The notes below the pieces were generated by a model that saw only the letters and a program-made list of their open reading frames with translations, ran no database searches and was not told the DNA's origin. A stretch of 33,092 bases of DNA, from positions 1 to 33,092 of the forward strand of contig JAIYCR010000035.1 of NCBI GenBank assembly GCA_027487905.1, read 5' to 3'. The stretch comes from Rubrivivax sp. GTDB lineage: Bacteria > Pseudomonadota > Gammaproteobacteria > Burkholderiales > Burkholderiaceae_C. A program made the translations under genes and the position numbers. Every line of letters begins with the position of its first letter. Positions within the stretch are counted from its first letter, which is position 1. This document shows positions 20,135 to 27,232 of the stretch, one piece after another.

Positions 20135-20184
20135 GGCGGGTCTCGGGGGAGGGTGCTGAGGTCTTGACTTGCACCGATGCTTGA

Positions 20185-20206
20185 AGTTTCAGGAATTTCT
20201 GAAACT
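20185..20206. promoter_or_regulatory. Palindromic operator between the cyd regulator and coaBC
   Basis: AGTTTCAG-N6-CTGAAACT with perfect eight-base arms and a nearly symmetric centre (GAATTT). It lies 50 bases upstream of the regulator ATG and 91 bases before the coaBC GTG. It probably binds the GbsR/MarR-type regulator and could affect both directions. Confidence 0.75.
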
Positions 20207-20296
20207 AGCGTCGGTGGTGCGGGTTTTCCCCCAGCCTGGCAGTAGGGGACACTTCCGGCTGTCCTTCCCTTCGCTGCCGACAGAAGCCGCCCCGCC

Positions 20297-21610
20297 GTGA
20301 AGCACTCCGCCCCTGCGCCCCGTTCCGTCTTTGCCGCCCCCGAACCCAGCGCCGGGGCTGCCGACGGCCACGCGCTGCCGCTGGCCGGTCGGCACCTGGT
20401 GCTGGCATTGACCGGCGGCATTGCCTGCTACAAGTCCGCCGAGCTGCTGCGCCTGCTGGTCAAGGCCGGGGCGACGGTGCAGGTGGTGATGAGCGAGGGG
20501 GCGCTTCGCTTCATCACCGAGGCGACGATGCAGGCGCTGTCGGGCCGCCCGGTGCTCACCAGCGCCTGGGATGCGCGCGAGCCCGACTCGATGGCCCATA
20601 TCCACCTGACCCGCCAGGCCGACGCCGTGCTGGTGGCGCCGGCCAGCACCGACTTCATCGCCCGCCTGGCCGCCGGGCGCTGCGACGAGATCGTCTCGCT
20701 GGCCTGCGTGGCCCGCCCGCCCCAGCGCTGTGCGCTGCTGGTGGCGCCGGCCATGAACCGCGAGATGTGGGCCCACCCGGCCACGCAGCGCAACGTACGG
20801 CGCATCGTCGACGACGGCGCGGTGCTGCTGGGCCCGGCCGCCGGCGCGCAGGCCTGCGGCGAGGTGGGCGACGGGCGCATGCTCGAGCCGGCCGAACTGC
20901 TGGACGCGGTGGTGGCGCACTTCCAGCCCAAGTCGCTGCGTGGGCTGCGGATGCTGGTGACGGCCGGACCCACCTTCGAGGCGCTCGACCCGGTGAGGGG
21001 CCTGACCAACCGTTCGAGCGGCAAGATGGGCTTCGCCATCGCCCGCGCCGCGGCCGAAGCCGGAGCCGAGGTGACGCTCGTGGCCGGCCCGGTGCACCTG
21101 CCCACGCCGGCCGGCGTGCAGCGCATCGACGTCGAATCCGCGCGCGACATGCTGCAGGCGGTGATGCCCCAGGTGGCCGGGCACGACGTCTTCGTCGCCA
21201 CCGCAGCGGTGGCCGACTGGCGCCCCGCCGAGGCAGCCGAGCACAAGATCAAGAAGGCCGCCGATGCCGCCGCGCCCGAGTGGGCGCTGGTGGAGAACCC
21301 CGACATCCTGGCCACGGTGGCGGCCAGCGTCGAAGCCAGGCCCCATGCTGCCCGGCCCCGGCCGCTCTACTGCGTGGGCTTCGCCGCCGAGAGCGAGCGC
21401 CTGCTCGAGCACGCGCGCGCCAAGCGCGAGCGCAAGGGCATCCCGCTCATCGTGGCCAACCTGGGCCCTGCCACTTTCGGCCGCGACGACAACGCGCTGG
21501 TGCTGGTGGACGAGCAGGGCGAACGCCCGCTGCCCGCCGGTGACAAGCTCGCGCTGGCCCGCCTGCTCGTGGCCGACATCGCGGCCCGCCTGGCCCTGGC
21601 CTCCGCCTGA
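20297..21610 (+). CDS. coaBC: Bifunctional phosphopantothenoylcysteine decarboxylase / phosphopantothenate-cysteine ligase
   Basis: Two steps of coenzyme A synthesis: CTP-dependent coupling of phosphopantothenate to cysteine, then FMN-dependent decarboxylation. The 437-residue protein has the CoaC half first: LALTGGIACYKSAELLR (FMN site), the catalytic His103 in HIHLTR, PAMN (151-154) and the reductive-step cysteine in ACGEVGDGRM (Cys187). The CoaB half follows with VTAGPTFEALDPVR, NRSSGKMG (238-245, dimer/nucleotide), AAVADWRP and the KIKK lysines (317-320). The start is a GTG at 20297, giving about 28 residues before the conserved LAGRHLVLALTGG, longer than in E. coli; no alternative ATG is available. 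dut follows 96 bases downstream, a common pairing. Confidence 0.95.
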   Translation: MKHSAPAPRSVFAAPEPSAGAADGHALPLAGRHLVLALTGGIACYKSAELLRLLVKAGATVQVVMSEGALRFITEATMQALSGRPVLTSAWDAREPDSMAHIHLTRQADAVLVAPASTDFIARLAAGRCDEIVSLACVARPPQRCALLVAPAMNREMWAHPATQRNVRRIVDDGAVLLGPAAGAQACGEVGDGRMLEPAELLDAVVAHFQPKSLRGLRMLVTAGPTFEALDPVRGLTNRSSGKMGFAIARAAAEAGAEVTLVAGPVHLPTPAGVQRIDVESARDMLQAVMPQVAGHDVFVATAAVADWRPAEAAEHKIKKAADAAAPEWALVENPDILATVAASVEARPHAARPRPLYCVGFAAESERLLEHARAKRERKGIPLIVANLGPATFGRDDNALVLVDEQGERPLPAGDKLALARLLVADIAARLALASA

Positions 21611-21706
21611 GGCTCCTGCCTCCTGGCTGTTGCCGCAACCGCTGTTCCTACCGCTGCGCCTACCCCTGCCCCTTACCGCTGCCAGCACCGACCCCGAACC
21701 GCTGCC

Positions 21707-22168
21707 ATGACCGCCCTGACCGTCGACGTCGAATTGAAGCTGCTCGATCCCCGCATGGCCGATGCCCTGCCGGCCTATGCCACGCCCGGCAGCGCCGGAC
21801 TGGACCTCAGGGCCTGCCTGGACGCGCCCCTGGTGCTCGCGCCGGGCGACAGCGCGCTGGTGCCCACCGGCCTGGCGCTGCACCTGGGCGACCCGGGTTT
21901 CGCCGCGGTGCTGCTGCCGCGCTCGGGGCTGGGCCACCGGCACGGCATCGTGCTCGGCAACCTGGTCGGTCTGATCGACTCGGACTACCAGGGGCCGCTG
22001 CAGGTGAGCCTGTGGAACCGCGGCAGCGAGCCCTACACCATCGAGCCGATGGCCCGCATGGCGCAGCTGGTGGTGGTGCCCGTCGCCCAGGCGCGCTTCC
22101 GGCGGGTCGACGATTTCGAGGCCTCGGCCCGCGGCAGCGGGGGCTTCGGCTCCACCGGCGTGTCCTGA
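21707..22168 (+). CDS. dut: dUTP diphosphatase
   Basis: Trimeric dUTPase converting dUTP to dUMP, keeping uracil out of DNA and feeding thymidylate synthesis. The 153-residue protein has all five motifs in order: 1 in [12 protein letters not shown]; 2 in [15 protein letters not shown]; 3 in [12 protein letters not shown], with the catalytic Asp and the Tyr; 4 in [14 protein letters not shown]; 5 in the flexible tail [11 protein letters not shown]. Length is normal. It follows coaBC after a pyrimidine-rich 96-base spacer in which ACCGCTG recurs. It converges on the FKBP gene, with a 46-base gap. Confidence 0.97.
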   Translation: MTALTVDVELKLLDPRMADALPAYATPGSAGLDLRACLDAPLVLAPGDSALVPTGLALHLGDPGFAAVLLPRSGLGHRHGIVLGNLVGLIDSDYQGPLQVSLWNRGSEPYTIEPMARMAQLVVVPVAQARFRRVDDFEASARGSGGFGSTGVS

Positions 22169-22214
22169 GCGGCCCGCAGCCCGCGTCCCGCGTCCCGTGT
22201 CGTCCGCAGCCGCG

Positions 22215-22745
22215 TCAGTGCAGCGACCCGCGTTCGCCCGCAGCGGGCGCGGTGGCCAGCACGGTGAGCCCGGCCGAACCCACGCTGAGCGCTTCGGCTT
22301 CTTCCTCGGTGGCTTCGCGAACGTCCAGCACCTTCAGCGAGATGCGCAGCGCGATGCCGGCCAGCGGGTGGTTGCCGTCGAGCACGACATGCTCGGGATA
22401 GACCTCGGTGATGGTGTAGACGCGGTCGGCGCGAAGGCCGGGCGTGACCGCCCCGGGCGGCGGGCCTTCGAACTGCATCCCGGCTTCGGCGGCCTCGCCC
22501 ACCACCGCACGCGACTCGAAGAACACGAGCGAGGGGTCGTAGTCGCCGAAGGCGTGTTCGGGCTCGAGGTGTACCGTGGTCTCGAAGCCGGCGGCCTGGC
22601 CGATCAGGGCCTCTTCCACCCTTTCGAGCAGGTCTTCTCCGCCGACGAAGAACTCGAGCGGGTCGACGAGTTCGTCGATGGTTTCACCCTGTGCATCCTG
22701 GAGGCGCCAGGTCAGCGTGACGACGCTGGGTCTGTCGATGATCAT
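22215..22745 (-). CDS. FKBP-type peptidyl-prolyl isomerase, SlyD-like
   Basis: A 176-residue cytoplasmic prolyl isomerase/chaperone of the SlyD/FkpB type. It has VVTLTWRLQDAQGETIDEL, then PLEFFVGGEDLLERVEEAL, the inserted-flap region with EPEHAFGDYDPSLVFFESR, and the closing HVVLDGNHPLAGIALRISLKVLDVREAT. The D-G-N-H-P-L-A-G motif is the SlyD signature. Unlike E. coli SlyD it has no His/Cys-rich metal-binding tail; its C-terminus is Ala/Glu/Gly-rich. The ATG at 22745 (MIIDRPSVV) is preferred over an in-frame start at 22832 because homologues begin close to the first beta strand; the longer version would overlap the start of the oxygenase gene. Divergent from the oxygenase gene. Confidence 0.9.
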   Translation of the reverse strand: MIIDRPSVVTLTWRLQDAQGETIDELVDPLEFFVGGEDLLERVEEALIGQAAGFETTVHLEPEHAFGDYDPSLVFFESRAVVGEAAEAGMQFEGPPPGAVTPGLRADRVYTITEVYPEHVVLDGNHPLAGIALRISLKVLDVREATEEEAEALSVGSAGLTVLATAPAAGERGSLH

Positions 22746-22822
22746 CTCGTCATGTTCGCACACGGCCTGGCCGCGATGGCCTGCCGCCATCACCCTTGAA
22801 CGCGCCCACCGGCCTTCGCTGA

Positions 22823-24031
22823 ATGTCCCCACCGCCGCCCGATCGTCCCCAACCGCTGCTCGGCGGCCTCACGCCGCGCTCCTTCATGCAGCGCCACTGG
22901 CAGAAGCGTCCGCTGCTCGTGCGCGGAGCGTTCGACGCCGGGCTCGCGCTGCCCGGTCCGGCCGATCTCATGGCGCTGGCCACGCAGGAGGGCGTCGAGT
23001 CGAGGCTGGTGCGCCGCGTACGCCGCACCGGCGAGGCCGCCAGCGACGGCTGGACGGTGCGTCACGGCCCCCTGCCGCGGCGCTCCATGCCGGCGCGGCG
23101 GGCGCCCGACTGGACCCTGCTGGTGCAAGGCGTGGACCTGCACCGCGACGACGCGCACGCGCTGCTGCAGGCTTTCCGCTTCATTCCCGACGCCCGGCTG
23201 GACGACCTGATGATGTCCTTCGCCACCGAGGGCGGCGGCGTCGGCCCCCATGTGGACGCCTACGACGTGTTCCTGCTGCAGTGCCACGGCCAGCGGCGTT
23301 GGAAGGTCGGTCGTGCGCGCGATGGTGGCTTCGTGGCGGATCTGCCGCTGCGCATCCTGTCGCGCTTCGAGCCTCAGCAGGAATGGCTGTGCGAGCCGGG
23401 CGACCTGCTCTACATCCCGCCGGGCTGGGGCCACGACGGGGTGGCCGAAGGCGGCGAATGCGTGACCGCATCGGTGGGTTTCCGCGCCCCGGCGCAGGCA
23501 GCGCTGGGAACCGAATTGCTGCAGCGTCTGCTGGACGCGCACGAGCCCCCTGAGCCCGATCGGCTCTACCGCGATGCGCAGCAAGGCCCTGTGCGGCAGC
23601 CTGCCGCCATCCCCGAAGGCCTGCAGCGTTTCGCCGCCGACTGCGTGCGCCGCTGGCTCGGCTCGCCCGCCGCGCTGGAGCGAGAACTGGCGCTGGCCCT
23701 CGGCGAGGCGCTCAGCGAGCCCAAGGCCGGTGTCTGGTTCGATCCGCCCGCGGCGCCGGCCACCCGGGGGGCGACAACCCGCCGGGCTGCGCCCGTGCAG
23801 ACCCAAGGCGTGCGGCTGGACCGCCGCACCCGCATGCTCTACGACACCCGCTGCCTCTACGTGAACGGCGAGGCCTTCACCGTGGGCGGCACCGATGCGC
23901 GGCTGCTGCGGCGGTTGGCCGACGCGCGCGAACTGGACGCCGCCACGCTGGCCCGCCTGGGGCCGCAGGCCCGTGACGCCGTTGCACAGTGGCTGCAGGC
24001 CGGCTGGTTGCAGCCGGGTGGAGCGACCTGA
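22823..24031 (+). CDS. Cupin (JmjC-type) ribosomal oxygenase, YcfD/RoxA family
   Basis: A 402-residue Fe(II)/2-oxoglutarate dioxygenase. E. coli YcfD hydroxylates an arginine of ribosomal protein L16. Conserved parts: LTPRSFMQRHWQKRPLLVRGAF at the N-terminus, LLVQGVDLHRDDAHALLQAF, then the iron-binding HxD in GPHVDAYDVFLLQ (H143, D145) and distal His204 in PPGWGHDGVAEGG. QRRWKVGR and EWLCEPGDLLYIPPGWGH are family hallmarks. A C-terminal winged-helix region (after about residue 300) includes RLDRRTRMLYDTRCLYVNGE. The substrate is inferred from homology. The ATG at 22823 sits 78 bases from the divergent FKBP start. Its partner gene follows after 19 bases. Confidence 0.92.
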   Translation: MSPPPPDRPQPLLGGLTPRSFMQRHWQKRPLLVRGAFDAGLALPGPADLMALATQEGVESRLVRRVRRTGEAASDGWTVRHGPLPRRSMPARRAPDWTLLVQGVDLHRDDAHALLQAFRFIPDARLDDLMMSFATEGGGVGPHVDAYDVFLLQCHGQRRWKVGRARDGGFVADLPLRILSRFEPQQEWLCEPGDLLYIPPGWGHDGVAEGGECVTASVGFRAPAQAALGTELLQRLLDAHEPPEPDRLYRDAQQGPVRQPAAIPEGLQRFAADCVRRWLGSPAALERELALALGEALSEPKAGVWFDPPAAPATRGATTRRAAPVQTQGVRLDRRTRMLYDTRCLYVNGEAFTVGGTDARLLRRLADARELDAATLARLGPQARDAVAQWLQAGWLQPGGAT

Positions 24032-24036
24032 TCCCT

Positions 24037-24043
24037 GGGAGGG
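24037..24043 (+). promoter_or_regulatory. Ribosome-binding site fixing the start of the oxygenase partner gene
   Basis: GGGAGGG, seven bases before the ATG at 24051. The frame is open further upstream into the oxygenase gene, so this site decides the start. Confidence 0.75.
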
Positions 24044-24050
24044 TTTGGCG

Positions 24051-24572
24051 ATGGAATTCCCTGAAGAATCAGCACCCGCGCCGGCTGCGCTGCAGCGTGC
24101 GGTCGACGGTCGCCTGGCCTTCCAGGACACCCTGCGGCAGGCCCTGGCCCAGGTGGCCGCTGCACCGCGTGCCCGCCAGCTCTTCCTGTGCGACGCCGAC
24201 TTCGCCGACTGGCCGCTGGGCGAACGCTCGGTCGTGGCGGCGTTCGAGGCCTGGGCCCGCTCGCACCGCAGCCTGGTGGTCATTGCCAGCAGCTTCGACG
24301 ACCTGGCCCGCCGCCATCCGCGCTGGGTGGCGTGGCGGCGGCAGTGGTCGCACATCGTCGATTGCCGGCTGCTCACCGATCGGGAGCCGGCGTTCTGCCC
24401 GACGCTGCTGCATGCACCGGATGTGTGCACGCTGCGCCTTTTCGATGCACAGCGCCACCGGGGCGCCTACACCGAGGGCGATGCCGAGGCCGACCGGCGC
24501 GCCCTCGCTGAATTCGATGCCCTGGCGCAACAGTCCGAGCCCGGCTTTCCGGTGACGACGCTGGGCCTCTGA
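24051..24572 (+). CDS. Conserved protein of unknown function, downstream of the ribosomal oxygenase
   Basis: A 173-residue soluble protein I cannot assign. It has no signal peptide or membrane segment. The visible core reads RQLFLCDADFADWPLGERSV, then SLVVIASSFDDLARRHPRWV, then WRRQWSHIVDCRLLTDREP, ending with ADRRALAEFDALAQQSEPGFP. The alternation of beta strands and helices with a D-x-D (CDADFADW) looks like a Rossmann-like or PLD-like fold, but no HKD or nucleotide-binding motif is present. It is 19 bases after the oxygenase with a strong ribosome-binding site, so both are one transcript. That suggests a link to ribosome modification, which is inference only. Confidence 0.8.
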   Translation: MEFPEESAPAPAALQRAVDGRLAFQDTLRQALAQVAAAPRARQLFLCDADFADWPLGERSVVAAFEAWARSHRSLVVIASSFDDLARRHPRWVAWRRQWSHIVDCRLLTDREPAFCPTLLHAPDVCTLRLFDAQRHRGAYTEGDAEADRRALAEFDALAQQSEPGFPVTTLGL

Positions 24573-24581
24573 GGTTCATCC

Positions 24582-24599
24582 TAGGGACTACCCTATACT
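24582..24599 (+). promoter_or_regulatory. Promoter -10 with overlapping TAGGG palindrome, upstream of the small lipoprotein
   Basis: TATACT (24594-24599) is a good -10 box. It overlaps an inverted repeat TAGGG-ACTA-CCCTA (24582-24595). No convincing -35 box lies 16-18 bases upstream, which fits a regulated promoter. Transcription would start about 24606, leaving a leader of some 160 bases. Confidence 0.5.
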
Positions 24600-24605
24600 C
24601 GCGGG

Positions 24606-24768
24606 CTGTTGTCAGAGGGCTGCCGATCTCGCGCAAGCGAGTGCCGGTGTCCCTTGTGGACATCGCCGGCCACTCCCGGACGCGCACCCGTGTGGGGCGC
24701 CTCCCCCGGCCGGGTCATCAGACCTCGTCTGCCTGATTTTTCTCCGCACCCACCTCAGAGGATCACCC
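24606..24768 (+). promoter_or_regulatory. Long structured leader of the small lipoprotein gene
   Basis: Between the predicted start of transcription and the ATG at 24769 the sequence folds readily. There is CTCGC-GCAA-GCGAG (24628-24641) with a GNRA tetraloop, then GGTGTCC-CTTGT-GGACATC (24646-24664). Near the end two alternatives exclude each other: CAGAC-CTC-GTCTG (24719-24731) or ATCAG...CTGAT (24717-24737), the latter followed by a T-run (24737-24741). The last one resembles an intrinsic terminator in front of the gene. This could be a leader with attenuation or a small RNA. No known riboswitch was recognised. Confidence 0.4.
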
Positions 24769-25059
24769 ATGAACAAGTCGTACCTGCTGGCCGCCCTGAT
24801 CGCCGCCGCCGCCCTGACCGCCTGCGGCAAGAAGGAAGAGGCGCCCGTCGCCGCTCCCGCGCCCGCCGCCGCCCCGGCCCCGGCTGCCGCCCCGATGGCT
24901 GCTGCCGCGTCCGCCGTTGACGCCGCCGCTTCGGCCGCCGTGGGTGCCGCCTCCGCCGCGGCCGACGCCGCCGGCACCGCCGCTGCGGGCGCTGCCTCGG
25001 CCGCTGCTGCCGCTGGCGCTGCCGTCGAAGCCGCCAAGGACGCCGTCAAGAAGCCCTGA
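24769..25059 (+). CDS. Small alanine-rich lipoprotein
   Basis: A 96-residue protein with a short signal peptide and lipobox LTAC (Cys19 followed by Gly), so it should be a lipid-anchored envelope protein. After a charged KKEE segment it is almost pure Ala with Pro (residues 27-42) and then Ala/Ser/Gly with regularly spaced Asp, Glu and Lys (AASAVDAAASAA, AVEAAKDAVKKP). This heptad-like pattern is what one expects for a long amphipathic helix, comparable to small Ala-rich cell-wall lipoproteins of betaproteobacteria. No function can be given. Ribosome-binding site: AGAGG about nine bases before the ATG. A strong terminator follows. Confidence 0.85.
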   Translation: MNKSYLLAALIAAAALTACGKKEEAPVAAPAPAAAPAPAAAPMAAAASAVDAAASAAVGAASAAADAAGTAAAGAASAAAAAGAAVEAAKDAVKKP

Positions 25060-25110
25060 TCGGCTTGCTCGGTGTTCGGTGCAGCCGGCGACGCGCCTGC
25101 TGCATCACAC

Positions 25111-25136
25111 AAGCCGCCCATCGGGCGGCTTTTTTT
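25111..25136 (+). terminator. Rho-independent terminator of the small lipoprotein gene
   Basis: AAGCCGCCC-ATC-GGGCGGCTT forms a nine-base-pair stem with a three-base loop and runs into seven T. Position 52 bases after the lipoprotein stop. Confidence 0.92.
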
Positions 25137-25171
25137 CGTCCCGGCTTCAGCGCCGGCTCGGCCGCGCAAAC

Positions 25172-25203
25172 AAAAAAGCCCGACGCGCTGCGCGTCGGGC
25201 TTT
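25172..25203 (-). terminator. Rho-independent terminator of the metabolite:H+ symporter gene
   Basis: GCCCGACGCG (25178-25187) and CGCGTCGGGC (25191-25200) form a perfect ten-base-pair stem with a three-base loop. On the minus strand it is followed by six T (A-run 25172-25177). It lies 66 bases after the symporter stop and may also act weakly on the plus strand, which has a short T-run. Confidence 0.9.
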
Positions 25204-25268
25204 CGTGTCTCGAACCAGTCGACCCGGTGCGGCGACCGCAGCGGCCACACCGGGGTGGTCGCGCCGCG

Positions 25269-26993
25269 TCAGCGCTTCTGGTCTTCGGCGAAGATGTCCT
25301 TCTTGTGGCCCATCGGCACGAAGATGATGCCGATCACCACCGTCGCCAGTGCAATGACGATGGGGTACCAAAGGCCGAAGTACACGTCGCCGGACTGCGC
25401 GATCATCGCGAAGGCGGTGGCGGGCATCAGGCCACCGAACCAGCCATTGCCGATGTGGTAGGGCAGGCTCATGCCGGTGTAGCGGATGCGGGTGGGGAAG
25501 AGCTCCACCAGCGCCGCGGCGATCGGGCCGTACACCATGGTCACCAGCAGCACCAGGTAGGTCAGCAGCAGCACCAGCGGGAAGACCTGGCCGTTGAAGA
25601 TGTCGAAGAAGCTGGACATCTTCACCAGGCCCTCGGCCGGCTTGCCCGGTGCCGGGTAGCCCGCTGCGGCCAGCGACTCGTTGACCGCCTTGGTGAAGGC
25701 TGCGGGCACCGCCTTGACGTCGTCGCCGGCCAGCTTCTTGATCTCGTAGCTGGCGATCTCGGTGCTGCCCACGCTGACCTTGGCCGGAATGGCGCCCGGC
25801 TGGTACTGCACCGTGTAGTTCACCGAACTGCGGGCGAGCAGCGCCTTGGTCACGTCGCAGGAGCTGGTGAACTTGGCCGTGCCGGTGGGGTTGAACTGGA
25901 AGGAGCAGTCCTGCGGGTCGGCGGTGATCACCACCTTGGTGTTCTGCTGGGCCGCGTGCAGCGTGGGGTTGGCCAGCGCCGTGATGGACTTGAACACCGG
26001 GAAGTAGGTCAGCGCGGCCAGCAGGCAGCCGGCCAGGATGATCGGCTTGCGGCCGATGCGGTCACTGAGCGAGCCCCAGAACACGAAGCCCGCGGTGCCC
26101 AGGATCAGCGACCAGGCGATCAGCACGTTGGCGGTGAACATGTCCACCCGCAGGATGGTCTGCAGGAAGAACAGGGCATAGAACTGGCCCGTGTACCAGA
26201 CGACCGCCTGGCCGGCGACGAGGCCGAACAGCGCCATCAGCGCGAACTTGCCGTTCTTCCAGTTGCCGAAGGCCTCGCTCAGCGGCGCCTTGGACTGCGT
26301 GCCCTCGGACTTCATCTTCTTGAAGGCCGGCGACTCCTCCATCTGCAGGCGGATCCACAGCGAGATGCCCAGCAGGAAGATGGACAGCAGGAAGGGAATG
26401 CGCCAGCCCCACTCGGCGAAGTCCTTCTCGCCCACGATGGTGCGAACGGTCAGGATGACCATCAGCGACAGCAGCAGGCCCAGCGTGGCGGTGGTCTGGA
26501 TCCAGCTGGTGAAGAAGCCGCGGCGGTGCTGCGGCGCGTGCTCGGCCACGTAGACCACTGCGCCGCCGTACTCGCCGCCCAGCGCCAGGCCCTGCAGCAT
26601 GCGCAGGATGATCAGGATGATCGGCGCGGCCCAGCCGATGGTGGCGTAGCCGGGCAGCAGGCCGACGATGAAGGTCGACGCACCCATGATCAGGATGGTC
26701 ATCAGGAAGGTGTACTTCCGGCCGACCAGGTCGCCCAGGCGACCGAACACCAGCGCCCCGAAAGGCCGCACCAGGAAGCCCGCCGCGAAGGCCAGCAGGG
26801 CGAACACGTTGCGCGTGGCCTCCGGGAAGGAGGAGAAGAACTGCGCGCCGATGATGGCGGCCAGCGAACCGTAGAGGTAGAAGTCGTACCACTCGAAGAT
26901 GGTGCCGGCGGACGATGCCAGGATGACGCGCTTTTCCTCGCGGGTCATCGGCCGCTTGCGTTCTTCAGCGGTGGGAATGGGTGCGGTGGACAA
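25269..26993 (-). CDS. MFS transporter of the metabolite:H+ symporter (ProP/ShiA/KgtP-like) family, with a periplasmic insertion
   Basis: A 574-residue transporter. MHS hallmarks: ASSAGTIFEWYDFYLYG before TM1/TM2, GALVFGRLGDLVGRKYTFL (loop 2-3 motif), RMLQGLALGGEYGGAVVYVAEHAP, and SLSDRIGRKPII in loop 8-9. Family members usually have 430-450 residues; here about 125 extra residues (roughly 338-465) sit between TM9 and TM10, on the periplasmic side by predicted topology. The insertion has two cysteines (C363, C379). The substrate is unknown, probably a carboxylate, proline/betaine-like or other organic solute. The start is TTG at 26993, chosen for the AGGAG seven bases upstream (27001-27005); the next in-frame ATG would be residue 16. 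Monocistronic, between two terminators. Confidence 0.9.
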   Translation of the reverse strand: MSTAPIPTAEERKRPMTREEKRVILASSAGTIFEWYDFYLYGSLAAIIGAQFFSSFPEATRNVFALLAFAAGFLVRPFGALVFGRLGDLVGRKYTFLMTILIMGASTFIVGLLPGYATIGWAAPIILIILRMLQGLALGGEYGGAVVYVAEHAPQHRRGFFTSWIQTTATLGLLLSLMVILTVRTIVGEKDFAEWGWRIPFLLSIFLLGISLWIRLQMEESPAFKKMKSEGTQSKAPLSEAFGNWKNGKFALMALFGLVAGQAVVWYTGQFYALFFLQTILRVDMFTANVLIAWSLILGTAGFVFWGSLSDRIGRKPIILAGCLLAALTYFPVFKSITALANPTLHAAQQNTKVVITADPQDCSFQFNPTGTAKFTSSCDVTKALLARSSVNYTVQYQPGAIPAKVSVGSTEIASYEIKKLAGDDVKAVPAAFTKAVNESLAAAGYPAPGKPAEGLVKMSSFFDIFNGQVFPLVLLLTYLVLLVTMVYGPIAAALVELFPTRIRYTGMSLPYHIGNGWFGGLMPATAFAMIAQSGDVYFGLWYPIVIALATVVIGIIFVPMGHKKDIFAEDQKR

Positions 26994-27000
26994 GATGGGG

Positions 27001-27005
27001 CTCCT
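27001..27005 (-). promoter_or_regulatory. Ribosome-binding site deciding the TTG start of the symporter
   Basis: On the minus strand AGGAG stands seven bases before TTG (26991-26993). No ATG or GTG in frame has a comparable site, so translation most likely starts at TTG. Confidence 0.7.
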
Positions 27006-27030
27006 CGATCCTTCTTGGGGTTGTTCTCAG

Positions 27031-27060
27031 GGCCCCGACCGCTCCTCACGGGGCGGGGCC
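27031..27060 (-). other. Stable hairpin in the symporter leader
   Basis: GGCCCCG (27031-27037) and CGGGGCC (27054-27060) pair over seven bases, with an inner CCG/CGG pairing. It lies 25 bases upstream of the ribosome-binding site, between the upstream terminator and the start codon. It may be a leader structure; no known riboswitch is recognised. Confidence 0.4.
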
Positions 27061-27073
27061 AAGGACGCTGCGC

Positions 27074-27104
27074 AAAAAAAGAACGCGTCGATTGACGCGT
27101 TCTT
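27074..27104 (-). terminator. Rho-independent terminator ending the bamC operon
   Basis: AAGAACGCGTC-GATT-GACGCGTTCTT is a perfect eleven-base-pair stem with a four-base loop. On the minus strand it runs into about seven T. It lies 128 bases beyond the bamC stop; the stretch between (27105-27232) has no convincing gene but several short hairpins. Confidence 0.93.
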
Positions 27105-27232
27105 GATCTGGCGCAGTACCGGAAGGGTCGTTTGGAGCTCTTACCTTCGTCTGACACGCCCTGGCATGAGGGTGTTCCGCAACCCTCGGGAATCCCCGGG
27201 GGCTGAATGATCCCCTGTCATGGCAAGGGGCA
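27105..27232 (-). other. Hairpin-rich 3' region between bamC and its terminator
   Basis: No ORF here looks real. The stretch contains GAGGGT/ACCCTC (27168-27187, six base pairs, eight-base loop), CGGG-AATC-CCCG (27187-27198) and CCCCT/AGGGG (27212-27230), then the terminator. It may be only a 3' untranslated region, or the body of a 3'-derived small RNA of the operon. Confidence 0.3.

Noticed and set aside
24606-24741. 6S RNA, SRP RNA, tmRNA or known riboswitch in the small lipoprotein leader
   Set aside because: I looked for the SRP GGAAGGAAGCAGCC-type core, tmRNA tRNA-like ends and the long 6S central bubble pattern and saw none.
25065-27095. A 676-codon open frame on the plus strand over the symporter gene
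   Set aside because: Repetitive acidic/His/Gln composition typical of antisense reading of a GC-rich membrane-protein gene; it also crosses two terminators.
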